Part shown: piece after piece, positions 1 to 8,482 of the stretch
How the letters are laid out: each line of letters starts with the position of its first letter
Position numbering within the stretch: the first letter of the stretch is position 1
NCBI RefSeq assembly: GCF_042677045.1
Contig: NZ_JBHTIH010000002.1
Coordinates: 434,001-498,000, forward strand
Origin: Lysobacter_K koreensis
GTDB taxonomy: Bacteria > Pseudomonadota > Gammaproteobacteria > Xanthomonadales > Xanthomonadaceae
Direction: 5' to 3'
Length of the DNA stretch: 64,000 bases
The notes under the pieces: model-generated
Seen by the model: the letters and a program-made list of their open reading frames with translations, nothing else
What the model was told of the DNA's origin: nothing
Databases searched by the model: none
Made by a program: the position numbers and the translations under genes

Positions 1-1
1 A

Positions 2-1090
2 CTGGCCAGCACCACGCCGTCGGCCGCGAATATCGTCGCCTACGCCGAGATCGTGCGCGACAAGGCGGTGCTGCGGCAGCTGATCGAGGTCGGTACCGGC
101 ATCGTCAACGACGGCTTCCAGCCCGACGGCCGCGACAGCAGCGAGATCCTCTCGGCCGCCGAGCAGCAGGTGTTCGCGATCGCCGAGGCCGGCGCGCGCG
201 GTCGCACCGATTTCACCCCGGTCAACAAGGCGCTGTCGGAAGCGTTCGACGTACTGCAGACGCGCTATGCGAACGGCGGCACCGTTACCGGGCTGCCGAC
301 CGGCTACACCGAATTCGACGAGATGACGGCCGGCCTGCAGCCGACCGACCTGCTGATCCTCGCCGCGCGTCCGGCGATGGGCAAGACCACGCTCGCGCTG
401 AACATGGCCGAGCACGCCGCGATCCGCACCAAGAAGGCGGTTGCGGTGTTCTCGATGGAAATGTCGGCCAGCCAGCTCGCGCTGCGCCTGATCTCGTCCA
501 ATGGCCGCGTCAACGCCCAGCGACTGCGCAGCGGCCAGCTCGAGGACGAGGACTGGAGCCGCGTCACCAGCGCGATCCGCATGCTGCGCGACGCCAAGAT
601 CTTCATCGACGACACTCCCGGCCTGTCGCCCGACGTGCTGCGCGCCAAGGCGCGGCGGCTCAAGCGCGAGCACGACCTGGGCCTGATCGTGATCGACTAC
701 CTGCAGTTGATGGCGGTGCCCGGCAACAACGAGAACCGCGCGACCGAGATCTCGGAGATCTCGCGCTCGCTCAAGCACCTCGCCAAGGAACTCAATGTGC
801 CGGTGATCGCGTTGTCGCAGCTCAACCGCTCGCTGGAAAGCCGCGCCGACAAGCGCCCGGTGATGGCCGACCTGCGCGAGTCCGGCGCGATCGAGCAGGA
901 CGCCGACGTGATCGTGTTCATCTACCGCGACGACTACTACAACAAGGAAAACTCGCCGGACAAGGGTCTGGCGGAGGTCATCATCGGCAAGCAGCGTAAC
1001 GGCCCGACCGGGTCGATCAAGCTGAAGTTCTTCGGCGAGTACACGCGCTTCGACAACCTCTCGCACGACTCGGTCGGCAGCTTCGAGTAG
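2..1090 (+). CDS. dnaB: Replicative DNA helicase DnaB (5' truncated by window edge)
   Basis: This is the hexameric 5'-3' helicase that unwinds the replication fork and recruits DnaG primase. The window opens inside the N-terminal primase-interaction domain: the reading frame is already open at base 2 (ASTTPSAANIVAYAEIVRDK), so the true start lies upstream. The RecA-like motor is complete, with a Walker A sequence PAMGKTT near 373-395, a Walker B block LIVIDYLQLM near 682-715, and the late motifs ending in LKFFGEYTRFDNL. About 360 residues are present of the usual 450-470. No intein interrupts the P-loop, although DnaB is a common intein host. The dnaB-alr order also occurs in enterobacteria. 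Confidence 0.97.
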   Translation: MASTTPSAANIVAYAEIVRDKAVLRQLIEVGTGIVNDGFQPDGRDSSEILSAAEQQVFAIAEAGARGRTDFTPVNKALSEAFDVLQTRYANGGTVTGLPTGYTEFDEMTAGLQPTDLLILAARPAMGKTTLALNMAEHAAIRTKKAVAVFSMEMSASQLALRLISSNGRVNAQRLRSGQLEDEDWSRVTSAIRMLRDAKIFIDDTPGLSPDVLRAKARRLKREHDLGLIVIDYLQLMAVPGNNENRATEISEISRSLKHLAKELNVPVIALSQLNRSLESRADKRPVMADLRESGAIEQDADVIVFIYRDDYYNKENSPDKGLAEVIIGKQRNGPTGSIKLKFFGEYTRFDNLSHDSVGSFE

Positions 1091-1210
1091 CGGCCCCAGC
1101 AACTCACTGCTGCGTCATCGGCATCTTGGGTTCGAACTGGTGGAGCCAGCGGTAGGCGGCGCTACAATTTGGCCATGGCCCGCCGCGGTGGGCAGTCACG
1201 TACAGGCGCC

Positions 1211-2383
1211 ATGACCACACCCGCGAGCCAGCGTCCCACCCGGATCGTCGTGGACCTCGACCACCTGACCTTCAACCTGTCCAACATCAGGTCGCACGTC
1301 GGCGTACCGGTCATGGGGATCGTCAAGGCCAATGCCTACGGCCACGGCTTGGTGCCGGTGGCCTTGCACCTGCAGGCGCAAGGCGTCGAACAACTGGGCG
1401 TGGCGTTCGTGGAGGAGGGCGTCGCCTTGCGCCAGGCCGGCATCACCACGCCGATCCTTGTGCTCGGCGGCATCTTCGGCCCACAGGTCGCGCAGTTCAT
1501 CGTTCACGACCTGGAGATCACCGTTTCCTCGCTGGACAAGCTGCGCCAGGTGGAAGCCGCCGCGCAGGCGCTGGGCCGCAAGGCCGTGATCCACCTGAAG
1601 ATCGACACCGGGATGGAGCGGATTGGCGTGCACAGCTACTCCGCCAAGTCCTTCATCGAGGCGGCGGTGGCGTCGACGTGGTGCGAGCTCAAAGGCATCT
1701 ATTCGCATCTGGCCTGTGCCGACGACCCCAACTCGCCGATGACCGCGGAACAGTTGGAACGGTTCCTCGAAGCGTGCGAACACATCAGCCGCCTCGGCGC
1801 ACCGATGCCGCTGCGCCATCTCGCCAATTCCGGCGGCATCCTGCACTTTCCGCAGACCCATCTGGACATGGTGCGTCCCGGCATCCTGCTGTACGGCGTG
1901 CTGCCCGATCCTGCGTCGCAGCCCACGGTGACGGTCAAACCGGCGCTGTCGCTGGTATCGCAGGTGGTCTACTTCAAGGTGGTCAAGGCCAACAACCCGG
2001 TCAGCTATGGCGCCACTTGGGCGTCGGCGACGGACACCCGTGTGGTCACGATTCCCATCGGATATGGCGACGGCTACCCGCGCGCCTTGTCCTCGCGAGG
2101 AGAGGTGCTGATCCGTAGCCAACGCTATCCGGTCGTCGGGCGCGTGTGCATGGACCAGTTCATGGTCGACATCGGTCTCGACAGCGCGTGGAACGAGGAC
2201 GAAGTGGTGCTTATCGGCGAGCAGGAGGGGCAGCGCATCAGCGCAGAAGCGGTGGCTGAGCGTGCTGGCACCATTCCCTACGAGATCCTCACCGGCCTCA
2301 ACGACCGCATTCCGCGCGAGTATCGCGGTGGCTCGCCTGCATTGGCGCCGGCCCGCGGCACGACTCCGCCCGCATGGGGCTAA
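1211..2383 (+). CDS. alr: Alanine racemase (PLP-dependent)
   Basis: It interconverts L- and D-alanine for peptidoglycan precursors in the cytoplasm. The start at 1211 gives 390 residues; in-frame starts at 1175 (ATG) and 1169 (TTG) are also possible. The PLP lysine lies in IVKANAYGHG (K39), the second catalytic base is the Tyr of VSYGATW (Y266), and IGYGDGYPR and GRVCMDQFMVDIG follow. The closing R-x-P-R-x-Y is present, with a 15-residue Ala/Pro-rich tail after it. The motifs resemble Bacillota and other non-gammaproteobacterial Alr (VSYGAT followed by IPIGYGDG) more than the xanthomonad Alr I remember (VKADAYGHG, VGYGARF, VAMGYADGYP). This suggests replacement by transfer, which is inference. 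The enzyme call itself is secure. Confidence 0.95.
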   Translation: MTTPASQRPTRIVVDLDHLTFNLSNIRSHVGVPVMGIVKANAYGHGLVPVALHLQAQGVEQLGVAFVEEGVALRQAGITTPILVLGGIFGPQVAQFIVHDLEITVSSLDKLRQVEAAAQALGRKAVIHLKIDTGMERIGVHSYSAKSFIEAAVASTWCELKGIYSHLACADDPNSPMTAEQLERFLEACEHISRLGAPMPLRHLANSGGILHFPQTHLDMVRPGILLYGVLPDPASQPTVTVKPALSLVSQVVYFKVVKANNPVSYGATWASATDTRVVTIPIGYGDGYPRALSSRGEVLIRSQRYPVVGRVCMDQFMVDIGLDSAWNEDEVVLIGEQEGQRISAEAVAERAGTIPYEILTGLNDRIPREYRGGSPALAPARGTTPPAWG

Positions 2384-2595
2384 CGCAGATGCCGGCCGTG
2401 GCCAAGCTGCTCGGCTCTGACGCTGCGCGCAAGGCCATGGCCGCGCGGTATCCGCTTGGCGGCCACGGCCATGCCGACAGTGCGCCCCCGCTCGCCGTGT
2501 TCCCGCTGTCGGACGATGCCCGCTGGAGCGGCGGGCAAGCAATCGGCTTCGGCCTTGGTCTCCTGGCGATGCGGCCGATGGTACGGAGCAAGTGA
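2374..2595 (+). CDS. Possible small protein between alr and the photolyase gene
   Basis: This 73-codon frame begins inside the last codons of alr and ends with a TGA that overlaps the photolyase ATG, so it would link the two genes by translational coupling. Third-position GC is high, as in its neighbours. The protein has no signal peptide, membrane segment or motif that I recognise. The only support is its tight fit between the two genes and its codon composition, so it could be chance. The 211 bases between alr and phrB contain nothing else that I can identify. Confidence 0.25.
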   Translation: MGLTQMPAVAKLLGSDAARKAMAARYPLGGHGHADSAPPLAVFPLSDDARWSGGQAIGFGLGLLAMRPMVRSK

Positions 2596-4013
2596 TGGCG
2601 TTCGCCCTGGTCTGGTTCCGCAACGACCTGCGCCTGGCCGACAACCCCGCGCTGCGCGCCGCGCTCGACGCGGGTTACACGCCGATCCCGGTCTACATCC
2701 ACGCCCCCGACGAGGAGGGCGAGTGGACGCCGGGCGCGGCCTCGGACGCGTGGCGGCACCACTCGCTGGCGGCGCTGGACGCCGACTTGCGCCGACGCGG
2801 CTCGCGGCTGCGCTGTTTCTTCGGCCCGAGCCTGGCGACGCTGCAGACGCTGGTCGCGGCCAGCGGCGCGCAGGCAGTGTTCTGGAACCGGCGTTACGAG
2901 CCGGCGCTGGAGAAACGCGATACCCGCATCAAGCAGAAGCTGCGCGCCCAGGGCGTGCGCGCCGAGAGCGCGAATGCGGCGCTGTTGTTCGAGCCATGGA
3001 CGCTGCAGACCAAGCAGGGCACGCCGTACAAGGTGTTCACCCCATTCTGGCGCGCGGCGCTGGCCGACTGGCGGCTGGCGGCGCTGGAAGAGGCACCGGC
3101 CTCGTTGCCGGCCTTCGACGACGGCCCTGACGGCGTCGAACTTCAGGCGCTGAAGCTGGCACCGGCGCGCGACTGGGATCGCCGGTTCTGGGACGAGTGG
3201 ACGCCCGGCGAAGCCGGTGCACGCGACGCGTTGGAAACCTTCACCGACGGGGCATTGCGCGGCTATGCCACGCAGCGCGACCGGCCGGACCGGGTCGGCA
3301 CCTCGCGGCTGTCGCCGCACCTGCACTTCGGCGAGATCGCGCCGTGGCGGGTCGTGCACGCACTCGAGGCCCGGCGCGGCGAGGCCAACGGGCAGGACAT
3401 CGACACCGCGATCAAGGAGCTGGGCTGGCGCGAGTTCGCCCACTACCTGCTGCACCACTTCCCGCACACGCCGGGCCAGAACTTCAACCCGCGCTTCAAC
3501 GATTTCGACTGGGCGCGGGTCTCGCCGCTTGCGCTCGAAGCCTGGCAGCACGGGCGCACCGGCGTGCCGATCGTCGATGCCGGAATGCGCGAGCTGTGGG
3601 CCACCGGCTGGATGCACAACCGCGTGCGCATGATCGTCGCCAGCTACCTCACCAAGCACCTGCGCTACCACTGGGGCCACGGCGCGCGCTGGTTCTGGGA
3701 CACGCTGGTCGACGCCGACCTGGCCAGCAACACGCTCGGCTGGCAGTGGGCGGCGGGGACCGGCGCCGATGCCGCGCCGTACTTCCGGGTGTTCAATCCG
3801 GTCACGCAGGCGGAGAAGTTCGACCCCGACGGCCGCTACATCGCCCGTTGGGTGCCCGAGCTTGCCGCCTTGCCGGTGCCGCTGCGGTTTGCACCATGGC
3901 GGGATCGACGCGCCTTGCAGTCGCTGGCGCCTGGCTACCCGCTGCAACCGGTGGTCGACCTGGCCGAGGGTCGCGATGGCGCCTTGGCCGCGTATAGCAA
4001 GCTGCGCGGATAG
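2595..4013 (+). CDS. phrB: Deoxyribodipyrimidine photolyase (class I CPD photolyase)
   Basis: It repairs UV-induced cyclobutane pyrimidine dimers in DNA using blue light and reduced FAD. The protein has 472 residues, typical of class I enzymes. The N-terminal antenna-chromophore domain begins ALVWFRNDLRLADNPAL. The C-terminal FAD/DNA-binding half contains GWREFAHYLL, the block TGWMHNRVRMIVASYLTKHL near residue 340, and SNTLGWQWAAGTGADAAPYF followed by FNPVTQAEKFDPDG, all diagnostic of the family. The chosen ATG has a CGGAG ribosome site 8 bases upstream; a GTG three bases earlier is the alternative. It stands between alr and a wax ester synthase gene, and nothing suggests a shared function. 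Confidence 0.96.
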   Translation: MAFALVWFRNDLRLADNPALRAALDAGYTPIPVYIHAPDEEGEWTPGAASDAWRHHSLAALDADLRRRGSRLRCFFGPSLATLQTLVAASGAQAVFWNRRYEPALEKRDTRIKQKLRAQGVRAESANAALLFEPWTLQTKQGTPYKVFTPFWRAALADWRLAALEEAPASLPAFDDGPDGVELQALKLAPARDWDRRFWDEWTPGEAGARDALETFTDGALRGYATQRDRPDRVGTSRLSPHLHFGEIAPWRVVHALEARRGEANGQDIDTAIKELGWREFAHYLLHHFPHTPGQNFNPRFNDFDWARVSPLALEAWQHGRTGVPIVDAGMRELWATGWMHNRVRMIVASYLTKHLRYHWGHGARWFWDTLVDADLASNTLGWQWAAGTGADAAPYFRVFNPVTQAEKFDPDGRYIARWVPELAALPVPLRFAPWRDRRALQSLAPGYPLQPVVDLAEGRDGALAAYSKLRG

Positions 4014-4086
4014 CGCTGACAGGCCCTCGCGTTGACGCACCTCGCGGGCGCGTGATTCACTCGATCCGGACCTTCGGAGGGGTTGC

Positions 4087-5538
4087 ATGGCGACTGCACC
4101 AACGCGCAAGCGCGCCAGCCGCGAACCGATGTCGCGGGTCGACACCGCGTGGCTGCGGATGGAACGCCCGACCAATCCGATGATGATCACCGGCGTGCTG
4201 ATGTTCGCCGAGCCGATGTCGCTCGACAAATTGCGGCGCGTGATCAAGCAGCGCTTCCTCGCCTACTACCGCTTCAAGCAGAAGGCGGTCGACACGCCCG
4301 CAGGTGCGTCGTGGCAGACCGACGAGAACTTCGACCTCGAATGGCACGTGCAGCACGCCGCATTGCCCGGCCGCGGCGGCAAGCGCGCGCTCGAGCGCTT
4401 CGTTAGCCAACTCGCGTCCAGCCCGCTCAACCACGCCCGGCCGCTGTGGCAGTTCCACCTGGTGGAGCGCTACGACGGCGGCTGCGCGCTGGTGGCGCGC
4501 ATCCACCACAGCTATGCCGACGGCATCGCGCTGGTGCAGGTGCTGCTGTCGCTGACTGACACCACCCGCGTGCCGGAAAAGGGCAGCGAGCTCTCGCGCG
4601 CCTGGCTGAAGAAGGACCACGCCGACGTCGCGCGGCGCGTCGGCGCGGTCGACAAGTACATGAAGCTCGGCGGCAAGGTGGTCGAGAAGGGCATGGAAAT
4701 GTACCGCCACCCCAGCTTGGCCGGCGTGCTGGCGAAGGAGGGCGGGGAGATCGCGCGCGAACTGCTGCATGCGCTGGCGCTGTCCGACGACCCGCCGTCG
4801 CTGCTGCGCGGCAAGCTCGGCGTCAGCAAGCGGGTGGCCTGGGCCGAACCGTTGGACCTGGAGGAAGTGAAGGCGGTCGGCCGCGCCTGCGACTGCACCG
4901 TCAACGACGTGCTGATGGCGACCGCCGCCGGCGCGCTGCGCAATTACATGATCGAGCGCGGCGACCACGTCGATGGCGTGACCCTGCGCGCGACGGTGCC
5001 GGTCAACCTGCGGCCGCTGGAACATGCCAAGCAGCTGGGCAACCACTTCGGCCTGGTGTTCCTCGACCTGCCGGTCGGGGAGGGGAACCCCATCCGGCGC
5101 GTGGAGCGGGTGGCCGAATGCATGAATAACCTGAAGAATTCACGACAAGCGATTGTGGCGTATGGGCTTCTTGCCGCGCTTGGTATGGCGCCGTCGGCGC
5201 TGCAGGGCGTCGCGCTGGAGTTGTTCAGCCGCAAGGCGACCGCCGTGGCGACCAACGTGCCCGGCCCGCAGCAGCCGCTGTACATGGCCGGCTGCACGCT
5301 GCGCGAGATGATGTTCTGGGTGCCGCAGACCGGCTCGATCGGCGTCGGCATCTCCATTCTGAGCTACAACGGCCGGGTGCACTTCGGCCTGATCGCCGAC
5401 GGCAAGCTGATACCGGACCCCGACGCGATCATCGGCCGCTTCGCCGCCGAGTTCGACAAGCTGCTGTACTTGGCGCTGATGGGCAACTGGGACGCGACGC
5501 TGGATGCCGCCGCGGCCGAAGCGATGGTCGCCGGCTGA
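4087..5538 (+). CDS. Wax ester synthase/acyl-CoA:diacylglycerol acyltransferase (WS/DGAT)
   Basis: Members of this family esterify long-chain acyl-CoA to fatty alcohols or diacylglycerol, making wax esters or triacylglycerol as membrane-associated storage lipid. The 483-residue protein has the catalytic HHxxxDG motif (HHSYADG, residues 140-146), a PLW motif (119-121) and the NDV motif in CTVNDVLMA. The C-terminal block beginning ATNVPGPQ is also typical. The ATG at 4087 has an excellent GGAGGGG ribosome site. Substrate preference cannot be read from the sequence, and no fatty acyl reductase gene lies nearby, so triacylglycerol synthesis is as likely as wax ester synthesis. Confidence 0.93.
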   Translation: MATAPTRKRASREPMSRVDTAWLRMERPTNPMMITGVLMFAEPMSLDKLRRVIKQRFLAYYRFKQKAVDTPAGASWQTDENFDLEWHVQHAALPGRGGKRALERFVSQLASSPLNHARPLWQFHLVERYDGGCALVARIHHSYADGIALVQVLLSLTDTTRVPEKGSELSRAWLKKDHADVARRVGAVDKYMKLGGKVVEKGMEMYRHPSLAGVLAKEGGEIARELLHALALSDDPPSLLRGKLGVSKRVAWAEPLDLEEVKAVGRACDCTVNDVLMATAAGALRNYMIERGDHVDGVTLRATVPVNLRPLEHAKQLGNHFGLVFLDLPVGEGNPIRRVERVAECMNNLKNSRQAIVAYGLLAALGMAPSALQGVALELFSRKATAVATNVPGPQQPLYMAGCTLREMMFWVPQTGSIGVGISILSYNGRVHFGLIADGKLIPDPDAIIGRFAAEFDKLLYLALMGNWDATLDAAAAEAMVAG

Positions 5539-5650
5539 GCATTCCTGCCAAAAGCTGAATAGGGAAGACGCGCCGTCACCTGCCGCCGACGTTCCCGTGA
5601 TTAGCTTTGGGCCGACATTTCAGGCCCACAGCCACAGGAAGGAACGACGC

Positions 5651-6364
5651 ATGAAGACCCAGATCAAGCTTGCAATGGCCGCCGCGGTGATGACCGCGCT
5701 GGTAGCCGGTTGCGCCACCGGCGGTGGCGGCTACTACGGCGGCCAGCCGCAGCAGTACCCGGACCAGTCGCGGCCGCAGGACAATGACAACAACCGCACC
5801 CAGAAGGGCGCGATCATCGGCGCCGTTGCGGGTGCGGTCGCCGGGCTGCTCAGCGGCGACGACGCTACCGAACGCCGCCAGCGCGCGCTGGTCGGCGCCG
5901 GTGTCGGCGGCCTGGCCGGCGGCGCGATCGGCAACTACCAAGACCGCCAGGAACGCGCCCTGCGCGAGCGCATGGCCGGTACCGGCGTCGACGTGGTCCG
6001 CCAGGGCGACAACATCACCCTGAACATGCCCAGCAACATCACGTTCGCGTTCAACAGCTCCAGCCTCGAGCCGCAGTTCTACAACGTGCTCGATGGCGTC
6101 GCCAGCACGCTCACCGAGTACAACCAGACCATCGTCGAGGTCGCGGGTCACACGGATTCCGTCGGCTCGGATGGCTACAACCAGACGCTGTCGGTACAGC
6201 GCGCCAACAGCGTGGGCAACTACCTGATGGGCAAGGGCCTGATGCGCGAGCGCTTCATCATCACCGGCGCCGGCGAGTCGCGCCCGGTGGCGAGCAACGA
6301 GACCGATTCGGGCCGCGCGCAGAACCGCCGGGTCGAGATCACGCTGGTCCCGGTGCGTTCGTGA
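5651..6364 (+). CDS. OmpA-family lipoprotein with glycine-zipper domain (YiaD-like)
   Basis: This is an envelope lipoprotein that probably tethers the outer membrane to peptidoglycan. The start at 5651 follows an AAGGAAGGA ribosome site and gives 237 residues with a lipoprotein signal ending LVAGC (lipidated Cys21). A glycine-zipper segment follows (GAIIGAVAGAVAGLLSG and GAGVGGLAGGAIG, about residues 55-95). The C-terminal OmpA domain runs from about residue 120 and includes AGHTDSVGSDGYNQTLS and SGRAQNRRVEI, which hold the Asp and Arg that contact diaminopimelate in this family. The layout matches E. coli YiaD. A bidirectional terminator separates it from the convergent oxidoreductase gene. 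Confidence 0.93.
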   Translation: MKTQIKLAMAAAVMTALVAGCATGGGGYYGGQPQQYPDQSRPQDNDNNRTQKGAIIGAVAGAVAGLLSGDDATERRQRALVGAGVGGLAGGAIGNYQDRQERALRERMAGTGVDVVRQGDNITLNMPSNITFAFNSSSLEPQFYNVLDGVASTLTEYNQTIVEVAGHTDSVGSDGYNQTLSVQRANSVGNYLMGKGLMRERFIITGAGESRPVASNETDSGRAQNRRVEITLVPVRS

Positions 6365-6485
6365 TCGCGCAGGCCTGGGATCGCCCCCGGGCCGTGTGAG
6401 TCGGCTGCATAGAACCAGCTAGCGGGGGGTGATGTCAGGGACGAGCACGCGCACAGGGAAGTGCAACCCGGTGATGAACAAAAGA

Positions 6486-6517
6486 AAAGGCGGGGCATGC
6501 GAATGCCCCGCCTTTTC
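6486..6517. terminator. Bidirectional Rho-independent terminator
   Basis: A perfect 14-base inverted repeat (AAAAGGCGGGGCAT, loop GCGA, ATGCCCCGCCTTTT) carries T-runs in both directions. It lies between the convergent OmpA-type lipoprotein gene and the FAD oxidoreductase gene and can serve both. Confidence 0.9.
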
Positions 6518-6550
6518 CGTGCCGGGGATCGCCCGGCCGTTTCGTTTCCG

Positions 6551-7762
6551 CTACTTCAACCGATCGAAGCCGAACAGGGGCGCCAGCGGGTGGCGCCGCC
6601 TTTCGATCAAGGCCCGCAGCAGGGGCGCACCGGCCATGCTGTAGGTGATGCCGTTGCCACCGTAGGCCATCGCGAACAGCACCCGCGCTCCATACTGCGA
6701 ATGAGCCCCGATGAAGGGCAGCCCGTCCTCGGTCTCGGCGAACGTGCCCGCCCACGCGAATGTCGGCGTCACGTCGAGATGGGGGAATTGCCGGTGCAAC
6801 TTCTTCATCAGCCGCTTCGACTTGGCCTGCACGCGCGCATCGCGGCGGGCGGGCACGTCGACCGCGTCATCCTCGCCGCCGACCACCAGCCGCCCGTCGC
6901 CGGTGCTGCGCAGGTAAAGGTAGGGGCGGGCGGATTCCCAGACCATCGTCCGCCGCAACTCGCCCAGCGCGGCATCGTCGATCGGGTCGGTGACGTAGGC
7001 GTAGCTGCTGCGGTTGCTGGCTACCCGCTGTTTGAGCCAGCGCTGGGCGGCGTAGCCCGTCGCCATCACCACGTGCCGCGCGTGCACGCGGTGGCCGTAG
7101 TCGGTGTGCAAGGTGACGCCGCGCGCGGTCGCGACGAGGTGATCGATCCGGGTGCGGTCGTACACGGCGGTGCCGCGCGTACGCAGCCGCGCCAGCAACC
7201 GGTAAGCCAGCCGGTAGGGGTCGATCCGCGCCGCCAGCGCGCTGAGGATCGCGCCTGGGGCGTCGATCCCGTACTCGTCGCGTAGCGCGTCCGCGCCCAA
7301 CCAGCGGACCGCGAAACCGTACTGGCGGCGCAGGGCGAGTTCGTCCTGCATCGCCCCGACATGCCGCGCCTTGCTGGCGTAGTAGAGGCTGCGCATTCGG
7401 GCAAAATCCACGTCGCGGATTTCGCTGGCCAGCGCTTGCAGCATCGGGATCGCCTCGGCACAGGCGCGGTAGGCCAGTGCGGCATCGGCCTCGCCGTACT
7501 GCTTGGCCAGGTCGACCATCGAGGTGTCGATCTCGTACTGCAGCAGCGCAGTGCTCGCCGCGGTGCTGCCCCAGCCGACCTCGCGCTCCTCGATCACCAC
7601 CACTTCGTGGCCGTGGCGCGCCAATTCATCGGCAATCAATGCGCCGCTGATGCCGGCGCCAACCACCGCCACCTCGCAGCGCAGATCGGCCTGGAGGGGT
7701 GGGAATGCGTGCATCAGCCCGTTCTTGATGGCCCAGAACGGATAGCCGCTTTTCAGGTCCAT
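6551..7762 (-). CDS. FAD-dependent oxidoreductase (DAO family)
   Basis: This 403-residue flavoprotein belongs to the D-amino-acid oxidase/glycine oxidase superfamily. The FAD dinucleotide fold shows GAGISG at residues 35-40 and an acidic residue closing the second strand in VVIEER. The C-terminal block ETEDGLPFIGAH followed by FAMAYGGNGITYSMAGA matches the second FAD contact. It lacks the C-terminal Rieske domain that some close relatives carry. Such enzymes oxidise amines or imino acids and pass electrons to oxygen or quinone, but the substrate cannot be inferred. It is a monocistronic gene transcribed towards the OmpA-type lipoprotein gene. Confidence 0.88.
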   Translation of the reverse strand: MDLKSGYPFWAIKNGLMHAFPPLQADLRCEVAVVGAGISGALIADELARHGHEVVVIEEREVGWGSTAASTALLQYEIDTSMVDLAKQYGEADAALAYRACAEAIPMLQALASEIRDVDFARMRSLYYASKARHVGAMQDELALRRQYGFAVRWLGADALRDEYGIDAPGAILSALAARIDPYRLAYRLLARLRTRGTAVYDRTRIDHLVATARGVTLHTDYGHRVHARHVVMATGYAAQRWLKQRVASNRSSYAYVTDPIDDAALGELRRTMVWESARPYLYLRSTGDGRLVVGGEDDAVDVPARRDARVQAKSKRLMKKLHRQFPHLDVTPTFAWAGTFAETEDGLPFIGAHSQYGARVLFAMAYGGNGITYSMAGAPLLRALIERRRHPLAPLFGFDRLK

Positions 7763-7902
7763 GAAGGACGGACCGATGGCGCGAAGTCGAAGGAAGGCAT
7801 GGGCGATCGCGGGGAGGGAAGGGCGCCAGCAAAGCGCGAACGCCGTATCGGCCGGGTGAGCGCGGATCGGTGAACGCGGGCTGGCAGCCGGCGGCTCGTG
7901 CC

Positions 7903-7930
7903 TTGTGTGCGGGCCAGACGCCCCTATACT
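7903..7930 (+). promoter_or_regulatory. Probable sigma-70 promoter of ssrA
   Basis: A TTGTGT box (7903-7908) and a TATACT box (7925-7930) are 16 bases apart. The predicted transcription start falls about 20 bases before the mature tmRNA 5' end, as expected for a precursor trimmed by RNase P. Confidence 0.6.
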
Positions 7931-7957
7931 GGCCGGGCTAGCGAAATCGTTTTCCCC

Positions 7958-8311
7958 GGGGGTGCACTGGCTTCGACGGGGGTCGCGAAATCACTTGGCG
8001 CATGCCGAGGGGGTAGCTTTCCTCGTTAATCCAGCTGCAAAACTCTAGTTGCCAACGACGACAACTACGCACTGGCCGCTTAAGGCCTAAGCCCCGAAAT
8101 CGCTTGTGTCCGTGCTCGCGACGTAGGGTCATTATCACGGAATCGCCGGAGATGGCCGCCTGCCAGTCACCGGTTAACCCAAAGCAGGCTGGCCCCGGGA
8201 TGCGCTTTGCGCGCCGTGCTGTCCAGGGGCGAGATCTAACGGAGCGCTAAGCATGTAGTGCCGGGGATGGAGTGCCTTCGGACGGGGGTTCAATTCCCCC
8301 CACCTCCACCA
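7958..8311 (+). ncRNA. ssrA: Transfer-messenger RNA (tmRNA)
   Basis: This RNA rescues stalled ribosomes with SmpB and tags the incomplete proteins for ClpXP/ClpAP. The 5' end GGGGGTG pairs with CACCTCC near the 3' end to make the alanine acceptor stem, and the conserved 5' sequence TGGCTTCGACGGGG is present. The T-arm GGGTTCAATTCCC is followed by encoded CCA at 8309-8311. The internal reading frame at 8051-8083 encodes ANDDNYALAA and a TAA stop, so the tag is AANDDNYALAA with the first Ala coming from the charged tmRNA. It is a one-piece tmRNA of 354 bases. Short reading frames across this interval are not genes. Confidence 0.98.
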
Positions 8312-8344
8312 TTTAAGCTGTAGTTGCGGCTGTAGCGACATCAG

Positions 8345-8376
8345 AAAGGCCGGAATCCCGACGGATTGCGGCCTTT
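8345..8376 (+). terminator. Rho-independent terminator after ssrA
   Basis: An inverted repeat AAAGGCCG/CGGCCTTT with a 16-base loop is followed by a T-run, 33 bases after the tmRNA 3' end. Confidence 0.75.
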
Positions 8377-8482
8377 TTGTTTGGTTCTCGTCCACTGCGA
8401 TGGGGCGGCGGTTCGCGCGCGATGATCCGCATCGAAGCGCGCAGGTGCCAGCGCGGTGTTCCAACCCTTGAAGGAGTGTCCC

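Noticed and set aside
1163..1168. TACAAT as the -10 box of an alr promoter
   Set aside because: No acceptable -35 box at 16-18 bases was found, so it is not listed as a promoter.
1196..2644. 482-codon minus-strand frame opposite alr
   Set aside because: Shadow of a conserved gene in GC-rich DNA, rich in Arg/His, with no recognisable domain.
8284..8311. ssrA 3' end as an attachment site of a genomic island with a matching downstream repeat
   Set aside because: I searched downstream by eye for a second copy of GGGGGTTCAATTCCCC and did not find one, and no integrase gene is present. The weaker idea of a reduced island is kept only as a low-score finding.
7938..8464. Short minus-strand reading frames across 7938-8464
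   Set aside because: They overlap ssrA, whose tmRNA structure and tag explain the sequence.
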